A program made the translations under genes and the position numbers. Positions 25,242-33,885 of a stretch of 64,000 nucleotides of DNA are shown here, in pieces. Each line of letters opens with the position of its first letter. Within the stretch, counting starts at the first letter, position 1. Under the pieces are notes generated by a model. The model had not been told where the DNA came from. It worked only from the letters and a program-made list of their open reading frames with translations, and searched no databases. This stretch comes from Castellaniella sp049673105 (GTDB lineage: Bacteria > Pseudomonadota > Gammaproteobacteria > Burkholderiales > Burkholderiaceae_B). The DNA lies in contig NZ_JBATXG010000020.1 in assembly GCF_049673105.1 (NCBI RefSeq), positions 62,001-126,000 of the forward strand. The letters run 5' to 3'.

Positions 25242-25931
25242 ATGCACGGATTTGATTTTGAAGTCATCTGGCGCACCCTGCCGTATGTGTTGGGTACGGG
25301 CCTGATGTTCACACTGAAACTGACGGTGTTGTCGACGGTTGGCGCCGTCATCCTGGGCACCCTGATGGCCATGATGCGGCTGTCGTCGAATCGGGTGGTG
25401 TCCGGGGTCGCAGGCGCGTACGTCAATCTGATGCGCGCTTTGCCGCTGATCCTGATTATTTTCTGGTTCTATTTCCTGGTGCCCTACATCCTCGGTTGGG
25501 TGACGGGGGCGGGGCGGCCCATTGCCGTGGGCGGATTCACATCGGCGCTGATCACCTTTGTGCTATTCGAAGCCGCCTATTTTTGCGAGATCATGCGCGC
25601 GGGCATCCAGTCGATCCCCTTCGGGCAGGTCGGGGCTGGCTATGCGCTGGGGCTGAACTATTGGCAGGTCATGGGGCAGATCGTGTTGCCGCAGGCATTT
25701 CGCAATATGACGCCGGTGCTGCTGACCCAGATGATCGTACTGTTTCAGGATACGTCCCTGGTCTATGTGCTGTCTCTGACCGACTTCCTGGGGGCTGCCA
25801 ACAACATCGCCCAGCGCGACGGGCGGATGGTGGAAATGTTCGTTTTCGCCGCCGTCGTCTATTTCATTATTTCCTATATTGCTTCCCGTTCGGTCAAGCG
25901 GCTGGAGCGTCGCATCGCCATCGTGCGCTGA
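25242..25931 (+). CDS. gltK: Amino-acid ABC transporter permease (GltK type)
   Basis: The second permease subunit, 229 residues, with about five membrane segments and the EAA loop around EIMRAGIQSIPFGQVGAGYA (about 114-133). An AAGGGG ribosome binding site precedes the ATG by about 7 bases. It follows gltJ after 9 bp and precedes gltL by 15 bp, so the three should be made together. Confidence 0.93.
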   Translation: MHGFDFEVIWRTLPYVLGTGLMFTLKLTVLSTVGAVILGTLMAMMRLSSNRVVSGVAGAYVNLMRALPLILIIFWFYFLVPYILGWVTGAGRPIAVGGFTSALITFVLFEAAYFCEIMRAGIQSIPFGQVGAGYALGLNYWQVMGQIVLPQAFRNMTPVLLTQMIVLFQDTSLVYVLSLTDFLGAANNIAQRDGRMVEMFVFAAVVYFIISYIASRSVKRLERRIAIVR

Positions 25932-25946
25932 GGGCAGGAGTTAACC

Positions 25947-26681
25947 ATGATTGAATTCAAGAACGTTAGTAAATGGTATGGGTCCTTCCAGGTCCTGACG
26001 GATTGCACCACCAAAGTATCCAAAGGCGAGGTCGTGGTGGTATGCGGGCCGTCCGGCTCCGGCAAATCCACCCTGATCAAGACAGCCAACGCGCTGGAAC
26101 CCTTTCAAAAGGGCGAGATCTTCATCGACGGGGTGTCGGTGGGCGCTGCCGGCACCAATCTGCCGAAACTGCGGTCGCGCATCGGCATGGTGTTCCAGCA
26201 TTTCGAGCTGTTTCCGCACCTGTCGGTGATGCGCAACCTGACCCTGGCGCAAATGAAAGTCCTGAACCGCTCCGAATCGGATGCCAATGAACGTGGCCGG
26301 GCGCTGCTGGAACGCGTCGGGCTCAGCGCGCATATCGATAAATATCCCGGCCAGCTATCCGGCGGCCAGCAGCAGCGTGTGGCGATTGCCCGGGCCCTGG
26401 CGATGGATCCCATGGCCATGCTGTTTGACGAGCCCACCTCTGCGCTGGATCCGGAAATGGTCAACGAGGTGCTGGACGTCATGGTCGATCTGGCAAAGGA
26501 AGGCATGACGATGATGGTCGTGACCCACGAAATGGGTTTTGCCCGCAGCGTGGCTGATCGCGTGGTCTTCATGGATGCGGGATTGATCATCGAGGACTGC
26601 ACCAAGGACGATTTCTTCAGCAATCCGGACGCGCGTTCCGACCGCGCCAAGCATTTCCTGTCCAAGATCCTGCATCATTGA
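25947..26681 (+). CDS. gltL: Amino-acid ABC transporter ATP-binding protein (GltL type)
   Basis: A 244-residue ATPase of the polar amino-acid importer. It has Walker A GPSGSGKST near 34-42, the Q-loop (VFQHFELFPHL), signature LSGGQQQRV near 135-143 and Walker B MLFDEPTSALDPE near 157-169. The strong GGAG site lies 8 bases before the ATG. It completes the gltIJKL transporter and is followed 25 bp later by the aminotransferase gene in the same direction. Confidence 0.95.
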   Translation: MIEFKNVSKWYGSFQVLTDCTTKVSKGEVVVVCGPSGSGKSTLIKTANALEPFQKGEIFIDGVSVGAAGTNLPKLRSRIGMVFQHFELFPHLSVMRNLTLAQMKVLNRSESDANERGRALLERVGLSAHIDKYPGQLSGGQQQRVAIARALAMDPMAMLFDEPTSALDPEMVNEVLDVMVDLAKEGMTMMVVTHEMGFARSVADRVVFMDAGLIIEDCTKDDFFSNPDARSDRAKHFLSKILHH

Positions 26682-26706
26682 TGATGCGTTTTTAAAGGTG
26701 TGATTC

Positions 26707-27573
26707 ATGATCCCCGGTGTCGACAATGACAGCATTGTCTATTTGAATGGTGAGTACGTCCGGCTGGGCGATGCCAAGATCTCGGTGCTGGACCGAGGCT
26801 TCATTTTTGGCGACGGCATCTACGATGTCGTCCCCTGCTATGGGGGCAAGCCTTTTCTGATGCAGCCACACTTGGCCCGTCTACAGCGCAGTCTGAAAGC
26901 CATCCGCCTGGAAACCGGGCGTAGCATGGCCGATTGGGAAAATCTGGTCGGCGCCATGCTGTCGCGCAATAACGTTCAGGGGGACTGTACGGTCTATCTG
27001 CAGGTGACGCGCGGTGTGGCGAAACGGGATCATGGCTTTCCCGCCGATAGCCAGGCCACGGTCTTTTGCATGGTGTCGCCGCTGAAACGCCCCGACCAGC
27101 ATAAGCGGGAACACGGCATGACGGCTGTCAGCATGCCGGATGAGCGCTGGCTGCATTGCGAAATCAAATCGGTGTCCTTGCTGGGCAACGTGCTGGCCAA
27201 GCAATACGCCACGGATGCCGGTGTGGACGAGGTCGTGCAGTTTCGCGACGGCCATCTGTCCGAGGGCTCGTCCTGCAATATCTGGGTGGTCAAGGACGGC
27301 GTGCTGCGCGCTCCGCTTCGGGATCATTTGATCCTGGAAGGCATCCGTTACAGCTTTCTGGAACAGTTGGCTGCCAGCGCCGGCATACCCTTCGAGTCGC
27401 GCCCCATTACCCAGGCGGAAGTCGCCGCCGCCGATGAGCTGATGCTGTCGTCGGCCACCAAGGAAGTCCTGGCCATCACGCAATACGATGGGCGTCCGGT
27501 CGGCGCAGGCAAGCCAGGGCCGGTATATACCCGCTTGCGGGCGGCTTACGACGCGGCCATCTCTGCCTTGTAA
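26707..27573 (+). CDS. D-amino-acid aminotransferase, PLP fold type IV
   Basis: A 288-residue class-IV aminotransferase. The PLP lysine is in CEIKSVSLLGN (Lys154), with LDRGFIFGDGIYD at 28-40 and FRDGHLSEGSSCNIWVV near 179-195, a pattern closer to D-alanine/D-amino-acid transaminases than to branched-chain enzymes. It would interconvert D-amino acids and 2-oxo acids, such as D-Ala with 2-oxoglutarate giving D-Glu. It is the last gene of the importer operon and faces a DadA-like oxidase across the LysR gene. Aminodeoxychorismate lyase is a possible but less likely alternative. Confidence 0.85.
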   Translation: MIPGVDNDSIVYLNGEYVRLGDAKISVLDRGFIFGDGIYDVVPCYGGKPFLMQPHLARLQRSLKAIRLETGRSMADWENLVGAMLSRNNVQGDCTVYLQVTRGVAKRDHGFPADSQATVFCMVSPLKRPDQHKREHGMTAVSMPDERWLHCEIKSVSLLGNVLAKQYATDAGVDEVVQFRDGHLSEGSSCNIWVVKDGVLRAPLRDHLILEGIRYSFLEQLAASAGIPFESRPITQAEVAAADELMLSSATKEVLAITQYDGRPVGAGKPGPVYTRLRAAYDAAISAL

Positions 27574-29099
27574 TTGTTTGGCTCCGCAGCCGTGCCCCAG
27601 GCGAATTGATTTTTGCCTGCGTTTTTGGCTGCGTACATGGCGGTATCGGCTTGTCCGATCAGCGTATTCAGATCGGTGCCGTGCAGGGGGTACAGCACGG
27701 CGCCGATGCTGGCTGAAATCCGGGCCTCGGCCCCGTCCAGCGTGAATGGCTGGGATAGGGCGGTCAGGATATTCAGGATGATCTGTTCGCCGTCCTTTTG
27801 GGTAAGCAGTCCGTCTAGCATGATGGCGAATTCATCGCCGCCGAATCGCGCCACGGTGTCTTCAGAAGAGGCGCGCACTTGTTGCGTCAGACGCTGGGCA
27901 GCCTGCTGCAATAGCGCATCGCCGGTGGCGTGTCCGTAGCGGTCGTTGACTTCTTTGAAGCCATCCAGGTCCAGGTACAGGATGGCTGCCAGGGTGCGAT
28001 GACGGCGGGCGGATTCCAGGCTGCGCAGGCAGCGTTCCTGGAACAGGACGCGATTGGGTAGCCCGGTCAGCGGATCGTGCCGCGCCGCATGCGCCAACTG
28101 GATTTTGCTGGCCTGCAAGGCCTGGGTGATGGCCCGTTGGCGTGCCATCGCCAGGGTCAGGCCGATGGTGAGAGACAGGATCAGGGCCGAGAGCAGGCTG
28201 GCGGCGAACAGATAGACGGTGCGCCGGTGCTGGGTGGCGGCCACGGCTTCGTCATAGGCGGTGCCGACCACCGCCATCAGCGGATAGCCGTGCAGGGTGC
28301 GGTAGCTGATGACGCGTGAAATACCGTCGATCTCACCTTGGTCTACGAAGTTGCCTGTCGGGGCGGTCGAGCGCCGGGTGAACCAGGGCAGCGCTCGTGC
28401 GTCTTGATTGAAACTGATCTGGTCGCCGATCTTGCGCCCCCGCGTATAACCGTCCAGGCCTGTGACCTCTAGCAGGCCGTGCGCCCCCAGGTTGGTCTGA
28501 CGATAAAAACTGGTGAGATTGGTCGGGTCGATGGCGATCACTACGACGCCGCCGAAGCTGCCGTCCGGTCGCGAAATGCGCAGGGACAAAGGGATGCGCC
28601 ATGCGCCCGAGACACGGCCCAGCACGGGGCGGCTGATGAACAGGGTGTCCAGGGTGTTGTCACGCTGGGCCAGAAAGAAGTCCCGGTCCGCGTAATTGAC
28701 GGTGGTCGGGATGTCCTGGCTGCTGGCGATGATCTGGCCGTGTTCGTCCACCACGCTGATGATCGTGAACATGCCTTCGCGGATGACTGAATCCCGAACC
28801 CAGCGGTGCAGGTCGGGGGCGGTGCCTTGCAGCAGATAGCCTTCGCGGACAAAGGCGGCGACTTGCTCGGCTGCCTTGAGCGTGCGCGAGATGTTTTGTT
28901 CAAAGGCGATGGTCAGATTGGAGTTGGCGCGCAAAGCGGCGTCGACTTCCTGGGTGCGTTCTATGCTGATGCGATGCTGGATGACCGCCCAGATGAAGGT
29001 GAGGACGATCAGACATAGCGATGCGCTGGTGAGGCATAGCCGTTTGGTGCACACATAGCGCGGTTCGGTGCTCATGGTATGAAATTTCAAACCTGTCAT
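27546..29099 (-). CDS. Membrane diguanylate cyclase (dCache-GGDEF)
   Basis: A protein of about 517 residues with two membrane segments (about 18-37 and 290-312) around a periplasmic dCache-type sensor, then a GGDEF domain. The active site is FGGDEF near 417-422, so it can make cyclic di-GMP. The product-inhibition I-site RxxD, normally five residues before GGDEF, reads SSED here, so feedback inhibition is probably absent. There is no EAL domain. Possible starts are GTG 29114, ATG 29099 and ATG 29075; none has a strong ribosome binding site. Its end overlaps the aminotransferase gene by 28 bp, convergently. Confidence 0.88.
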   Translation of the reverse strand: MTGLKFHTMSTEPRYVCTKRLCLTSASLCLIVLTFIWAVIQHRISIERTQEVDAALRANSNLTIAFEQNISRTLKAAEQVAAFVREGYLLQGTAPDLHRWVRDSVIREGMFTIISVVDEHGQIIASSQDIPTTVNYADRDFFLAQRDNTLDTLFISRPVLGRVSGAWRIPLSLRISRPDGSFGGVVVIAIDPTNLTSFYRQTNLGAHGLLEVTGLDGYTRGRKIGDQISFNQDARALPWFTRRSTAPTGNFVDQGEIDGISRVISYRTLHGYPLMAVVGTAYDEAVAATQHRRTVYLFAASLLSALILSLTIGLTLAMARQRAITQALQASKIQLAHAARHDPLTGLPNRVLFQERCLRSLESARRHRTLAAILYLDLDGFKEVNDRYGHATGDALLQQAAQRLTQQVRASSEDTVARFGGDEFAIMLDGLLTQKDGEQIILNILTALSQPFTLDGAEARISASIGAVLYPLHGTDLNTLIGQADTAMYAAKNAGKNQFAWGTAAEPNNYKAEMAAS

Positions 29100-29261
29100 C
29101 TTTGATGCCGCCACGGTACTGGATAGCTGATTTGCCGTCGAGCCGGGGTGGTGATGGCGAAGCGTGCAGGATCAGTGATCTTAGGGCGCGGCACGAGACG
29201 TATGAATCCGGTTTTTCCCTGTGATATTCTTTTCAGCTTCCTTCATCACCTTTTGCGTGCC

Positions 29262-30770
29262 ATGTCCGTCGATTATCTGAAGCGCATTCTGACGTCCAAA
29301 GTGTATGACGTCGCCCATGAAACTCCGTTGGACCTGGCCCCCCGAATTAGCAAGCGCATCGGCAACACCGTCTTGCTCAAGCGTGAAGACACCCAGCCGG
29401 TATTCAGTTTCAAACTGCGCGGCGCCTATAACAAGATGGCGCATCTCAGCGCCGGCGAGCTCAAGCGCGGGGTGATTGCGGCATCCGCCGGCAATCATGC
29501 CCAGGGGGTGGCGCTGTCGGCCAGCCGCCTGAAGTGCCGAGCGGTCATCGTCATGCCCGTCACCACGCCTTCGGTCAAGATCGAGGCGGTGCGCGCGCTG
29601 GGCGGGGAGGTCGTGCTGTTTGGCGACAGCTTCACCGAAGCGGCGGAGCATGCGGCCGAGCTGCAGGCGCGCGACGGTCTGACCTTCGTGCATCCCTTTG
29701 ACGACCCGGACGTGATCGCGGGGCAGGGCACCGTGGCGATGGAAATCCTGCGCCAGCATACCGGCCCCATCGATGCCGTCTTCGTCGCCATCGGCGGCGG
29801 CGGCCTGATTTCCGGCGTGGCCGCCTACATCAAGCAATTGCGCCCGGAGATCCAAGTGATCGGCGTGCAGACCGAAGATTCCGACGCCATGATCCGCAGC
29901 GTACGGGCGGGTCGGCGGGTCCGCCTGAATGACGTGGGGCTGTTTTCCGACGGTACGGCGGTCAAGCAGGTGGGGCAGGAAACCTTCCGTCTGGTGCGCG
30001 AATATGTGGATGATTTCATCACTGTCGATACGGATGCGATCTGCGCCGGCATCAAGGACGTTTTCCAGGACACGCGCAGCGTGCTGGAGCCGGCTGGCGC
30101 GCTGGCGCTGGCCGGGGCCAAGCGCTATGCCGCCCAGCAGAAATGGAAGGGCAAGACCTTGGTGGCCATCACCTGCGGCGCCAATATGAATTTCGACCGC
30201 TTGCGTTTCGTGGCCGAGCGCGCCGATGTGGGCGAAGCCCGCGAGGCGCTGTTCGCCATTACCTTGCCTGAAAAACGCGGCAGTTTCCTGCGGCTGTGCG
30301 AAGCCGTCGGTCAGCGGGCCGTGACGGAATTCAATTACCGGATCTCTGATGCCGAGCAGGCCCATGTCTATGTCGGCCTGCAGATCCGATCGGAATCGGA
30401 AATCGAAAAGCTGGCGGCGCATTTCCGCAAGCAGGAATTCCCCACGCTGGATCTGACCAGCAACGAAATGGCCAAGACCCACTTGCGCTATATGGTGGGC
30501 GGTCATTCCAGTCTGGCCAGGCACGAGGTGCTGTACCGTTTCGAGTTCCCGGAACGCCCTGGCGCCTTGATGAAGTTTCTGGGCGCCATGAATCCCGATT
30601 GGAACATCAGCCTGTTCCATTATCGGAATCAGGGGGACGACTATGGCCGCATCCTGGTGGGTATCCAGGTGCCGCCGGACGACAAGAAGGCCTTTAAGGA
30701 TTTCCTGTCGACCTTGGGCTATCCCTATTGGAACGAGACCGACAATCCCGCCTATCAGCTGTTTCTGTAG
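29262..30770 (+). CDS. ilvA: Threonine ammonia-lyase, biosynthetic
   Basis: IlvA deaminates threonine to 2-oxobutanoate, the entry step to isoleucine. The 502-residue protein has the PLP lysine in FSFKLRGAYNKM (Lys51), ASAGNHAQG near 74-82, the phosphate loop GGGGL near 181-185, and a C-terminal regulatory part of two ACT-like domains (about 325-500) that marks the isoleucine-inhibited biosynthetic form. I chose the ATG at 29262 because its start MSVDYLKRIL matches the family; the longer frame adds 38 unconserved residues. It is convergent with phoR, 9 bp away. Confidence 0.95.
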   Translation: MSVDYLKRILTSKVYDVAHETPLDLAPRISKRIGNTVLLKREDTQPVFSFKLRGAYNKMAHLSAGELKRGVIAASAGNHAQGVALSASRLKCRAVIVMPVTTPSVKIEAVRALGGEVVLFGDSFTEAAEHAAELQARDGLTFVHPFDDPDVIAGQGTVAMEILRQHTGPIDAVFVAIGGGGLISGVAAYIKQLRPEIQVIGVQTEDSDAMIRSVRAGRRVRLNDVGLFSDGTAVKQVGQETFRLVREYVDDFITVDTDAICAGIKDVFQDTRSVLEPAGALALAGAKRYAAQQKWKGKTLVAITCGANMNFDRLRFVAERADVGEAREALFAITLPEKRGSFLRLCEAVGQRAVTEFNYRISDAEQAHVYVGLQIRSESEIEKLAAHFRKQEFPTLDLTSNEMAKTHLRYMVGGHSSLARHEVLYRFEFPERPGALMKFLGAMNPDWNISLFHYRNQGDDYGRILVGIQVPPDDKKAFKDFLSTLGYPYWNETDNPAYQLFL

Positions 30771-30779
30771 GCGCGTCTG

Positions 30780-32096
30780 TCAGGCGGCGTGGTCCGCCGC
30801 TGCCGCCTGACGGCTGACGCGTGCGCCGGGAAAGTGGATCGAAAAGGTGCTACCGGCGCCAGGGGCGCTGTCGATATCCAGCGCAGCCTGGTGGCGCAGG
30901 GCGACATGCTTGGTGATGGCCAGGCCCAGGCCCGTGCCTCCGGTAGCGCGTGAGCGCCCTCGATCCACCCGGAAAAAACGTTCTGTCAGGCGCGGGATGT
31001 CTTCGGTCGAGATACCGATGCCGGTGTCGTGCACTTGATAACAGGCGCCGCCGTCCGGCAGCCGTGCCCACGTGACGGTGATGGTCCCGCCCGCCGGGGT
31101 GTAGCGCACGGCGTTGGTCAGCAGATTGCCGAATGCCGATGACAGTTCCTTGCTTTGGCCGATGATCTGCAGCGTGTCGTCCAGGTGGACGTCAAACTGA
31201 TGTTGTCCTTTGGACAGCGCCTGGCATTGCGTCAGCGCGGTGCGGATCAGAGCGGACACGGGGACCGGGTCCCCCGCGGTGTTGGGGGTCGTTTCCAGGG
31301 ATGACAGGGTCAGCAGATCGGCGACCAGCGCCTGCATGTGATGCGCCTGCTGCGCCATGAGTTCCAGATAGTGCTTGCGCTGTGCCGTACTGATCGCTTC
31401 TTCGGGCAGGTCCAGCAGCGTTTCCACGAAACCGGACAGCACGGTCAGCGGGGTGCGCATTTCGTGCGAGACGTTGGCGACGAAATCCGTACGGGTGTTT
31501 TCCAGGCGCTCGATCTGCGTGATGTCGCGGGTGACCATCAAAAACTGCCCGACCCCGTAGGGCGCCAGGTGCAGCATGAGGGTGCGGGCCTGGCCGCCGT
31601 GGTTCAGATGCAGGATCAGCGGCTTGTCCCAGCTATCCTGTCGGGAATAGCGGGCGAATTCCGGCGACCGGATGATGTTCAGGATGCTGTGTCCCCGGTC
31701 CTGATGAGGATTCAAACCCAGGTGTTCGGCGGCGGTCTGGTTGCACCAGAGCAGGGATTTGTCCGGCGCCAGGGTCAGCGCGCCATCCGGCAGCGCCTCG
31801 GCAGCCAGCAAGGCGCGCTGGAAGTTGCGGCTGCGTTCCTGCAGGTCCAGGCGGTTCTGCTTCAGTTTGCGGTAGATGGGCGCCAGGATTTCATCCCAGG
31901 GGCCGATCGAGGGCGGTGGCGGATCGTCGATATTGCGTACCCAGCGGGCGATGCGCGACAGTTGCAGGCCGCTGACCAGAATCATGATCAGCAGCCCCAG
32001 GGCAAAGACCGCCCAGCCGGTGGCGGCGCCCAGCCATGCGCCCAGCAGCCAGCCGCTCAGCGCCCAGAGCGCGATGGAAACAAGCGTTTTGGTCAT
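30780..32096 (-). CDS. phoR: Phosphate regulon sensor histidine kinase
   Basis: PhoR senses phosphate limitation, through the Pst transporter and PhoU, and phosphorylates PhoB. The 438-residue protein has two N-terminal membrane segments (about 5-45), a PAS-like region (about 95-195), the H-box FVANVSHEMRTPLTVLSGF (His about 214) and N, G1 (DTGIGI) and G2 (GTGLGLAI) boxes. The start overlaps the phoB stop by 4 bp. The pst and phoU genes are not in the window. Length and order phoB-phoR are usual. Confidence 0.93.
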   Translation of the reverse strand: MTKTLVSIALWALSGWLLGAWLGAATGWAVFALGLLIMILVSGLQLSRIARWVRNIDDPPPPSIGPWDEILAPIYRKLKQNRLDLQERSRNFQRALLAAEALPDGALTLAPDKSLLWCNQTAAEHLGLNPHQDRGHSILNIIRSPEFARYSRQDSWDKPLILHLNHGGQARTLMLHLAPYGVGQFLMVTRDITQIERLENTRTDFVANVSHEMRTPLTVLSGFVETLLDLPEEAISTAQRKHYLELMAQQAHHMQALVADLLTLSSLETTPNTAGDPVPVSALIRTALTQCQALSKGQHQFDVHLDDTLQIIGQSKELSSAFGNLLTNAVRYTPAGGTITVTWARLPDGGACYQVHDTGIGISTEDIPRLTERFFRVDRGRSRATGGTGLGLAITKHVALRHQAALDIDSAPGAGSTFSIHFPGARVSRQAAAADHAA

Positions 32097-32788
32097 TCCA
32101 TGTGTGTCGTGCTGAAACGGTAGCCGGCTCCCCGGATCGTCTGGATGAGATGTTCCTGGTGCGCGGGTGAGAGCGCCTTGCGCAGTCGGCGGATGTGGAC
32201 GTCTACCGTGCGTTCCTCGACAAAGACGTGATCGCCCCAGACTTGGTCCAGCAGTTGGCTGCGGGTGTACACGCGCTGCGCATGCGTCATCAGAAAGTGT
32301 AGCAGGCGGAACTCGGTAGGTCCCATCGGCAGCGTTTGCTGGCGCGCCGACACTTGCCGCGTATTGGGGTCCAGGGTCAGTTCGCCCGCCTGGATCGGGT
32401 CGGGCGTCAACTGAGGGGCGCGTCGGCGCAGCAGGGATTTGATGCGGGCCAACAGCTCGCGCGGGGAAAAGGGTTTGGTCAGGTAGTCGTCGGCGCCCGC
32501 TTCCAGCCCGTCGACCTTATCTTGTTCCGCGCCGCGCGCGGTCAGCATGATCAGCGGGATGTCGCGGGTGCGGGCGGCGGCGCGCAGCTGCTTGGCCAGG
32601 CGGATGCCGGGCTGGTCCGGCAGCATCCAGTCGAGCAGGATCAGGTCGGGCAGCACTCTCTGGATCTGGGCCTCGGCCTGGCGGGTGTCTTGTGCCGTAC
32701 TGACCGTGTATCCGGCATGCTGCAGGTTGACGGATAGCAATTCCAGGATGGCGGGTTCGTCTTCGATGATCAGAATCGTGGCGGACAT
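32093..32788 (-). CDS. phoB: Phosphate regulon response regulator
   Basis: PhoB activates phosphate-starvation genes by binding Pho boxes. The 231-residue protein has acidic residues at 9-11 (IIEDEP), phosphoacceptor Asp53 in LLDWMLPDQPG, Lys near 102 (YLTKPFSP) and a C-terminal winged helix with TEFRLLHFLMTH and VDVHIRRLRKAL. DWMLPD is the usual PhoB receiver signature. It is coupled to phoR. A Pho-box-like array lies 36 bp upstream of its start. Confidence 0.94.
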   Translation of the reverse strand: MSATILIIEDEPAILELLSVNLQHAGYTVSTAQDTRQAEAQIQRVLPDLILLDWMLPDQPGIRLAKQLRAAARTRDIPLIMLTARGAEQDKVDGLEAGADDYLTKPFSPRELLARIKSLLRRRAPQLTPDPIQAGELTLDPNTRQVSARQQTLPMGPTEFRLLHFLMTHAQRVYTRSQLLDQVWGDHVFVEERTVDVHIRRLRKALSPAHQEHLIQTIRGAGYRFSTTHME

Positions 32789-32823
32789 GACAGATGTGTG
32801 AATCCTGTGGTCGTATTGAGCAG

Positions 32824-32852
32824 GGTCATCATACGGTCACATTATTTCATTC
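32824..32852 (+). promoter_or_regulatory. Candidate Pho box between phoB and ubiE
   Basis: Three heptamers spaced every 11 bases, GGTCATC, GGTCACA and TTCATTC, each with a 4-base AT-rich spacer, resemble the CTGTCAT-N4 repeats bound by PhoB. The array reads toward ubiE, but lies just upstream of phoB and could serve phoB autoregulation. Confidence 0.35.
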
Positions 32853-32918
32853 ATATGACGGTGCCGCTGCCAGGCGGGGTGCGATTCGGTGGAAGGAATG
32901 CGGTACGATACGCGGATC

Positions 32919-33683
32919 ATGAGTGAACCTTCCCGACAGCCCGGCCAGGGGCCGGAAACCCATTTTGGATTCGAGACCGTCCGCGAAGCCGACAAGGCGC
33001 ATCGCGTGGCCGAGGTCTTCCATTCCGTCGCCAGCCGCTACGATCTGATGAACGATCTGATGTCGGGCGGCCTGCATCGGGCCTGGAAGGCCTTTACCGT
33101 GGGCCGGGCGCAGATCCGCTCCGGCATGCGGGTGCTGGATATCGCCGGGGGCACCGGCGATCTGGCGCGGGCCTTTGCCAAACGTGCGGGGCCGACCGGC
33201 GAGGTCTGGCTGACCGACATCAACGACTCCATGCTGCGGGTGGGGCGCGACCGCCTGCTGGATCGCGGCCTGGTGACGCCGGTGGCCGTGTGCGACGCCG
33301 AATGTCTGCCGTTTCCCGACCGTCATTTCGACCGCGTGTCGGTGGCGTTTGGTTTGCGCAACATGACGCACAAAGACCGCGCGCTGGCCGAAATGCACCG
33401 GGTACTGAAACCCGGCGGCAAGCTGCTGGTGCTGGAATTTTCCAAGGTCGCTCCGGCGCTGGCGCCGGCCTACGACTGGTACTCCTTCAATATCCTGCCG
33501 AAAATTGGTCAGTTTGTGGCGTCCGACGAGGCCAGCTACCGTTATCTGGCGGAATCCATCCGCATGCATCCGGATCAGAATACGCTGGCCGACATGCTGC
33601 GCACCGTGGGTTTTGGGCGGGTGCAGTATTTCAATATGACGGCTGGCGTGGTGGCCTTGCACGAAGGCATCCGGCTGGATTAG
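32919..33683 (+). CDS. ubiE: Ubiquinone/menaquinone C-methyltransferase
   Basis: UbiE methylates the benzoquinol ring (C2) in ubiquinone synthesis, and demethylmenaquinol where present. The 254-residue protein shows THFGFETV at 14-21, FHSVASRYDLMNDLMSGGLH at 34-53, SAM motif LDIAGGTGDLA near 73-83, FGLRNMT near 140-146 and HRVLKPGG near 156-163. I chose the ATG at 32919 by family N-terminus, although GGAAGG lies just before an ATG at 32898. It heads the ubiE-Tim44-ubiJ-ubiB row and has a strong terminator after it. Confidence 0.95.
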   Translation: MSEPSRQPGQGPETHFGFETVREADKAHRVAEVFHSVASRYDLMNDLMSGGLHRAWKAFTVGRAQIRSGMRVLDIAGGTGDLARAFAKRAGPTGEVWLTDINDSMLRVGRDRLLDRGLVTPVAVCDAECLPFPDRHFDRVSVAFGLRNMTHKDRALAEMHRVLKPGGKLLVLEFSKVAPALAPAYDWYSFNILPKIGQFVASDEASYRYLAESIRMHPDQNTLADMLRTVGFGRVQYFNMTAGVVALHEGIRLD

Positions 33684-33703
33684 CCAAGCCGCCGCATCGA
33701 TGC

Positions 33704-33734
33704 CCGGGGCCGCTGTGTGCGGCCCCGGTCTTTT
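33704..33734 (+). terminator. Rho-independent terminator after ubiE
   Basis: A 10-bp perfect GC stem (CCGGGGCCGC and complement) with loop TGTGT, followed by TCTTTT, 20 bases after the ubiE stop. The best canonical terminator in this part of the window. Confidence 0.75.
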
Positions 33735-33885
33735 GCGGACCGGAGGGTTCGCCGCCTGGTTCCCTGAGATGGATCGCTTGCTGCGGGCCTCTGGAATCTA
33801 TGGTAATTTACAGAAATTCAGCTTCCTGTCAGATTCCGATGAATCTGGCTTTCAAGCTGGTGAACGATTTCACCCAGGAGACTCC

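Noticed and set aside
29181..30620. 479-residue minus-strand frame opposite ilvA
   Set aside because: Antisense shadow with no domain; ilvA has all catalytic motifs.
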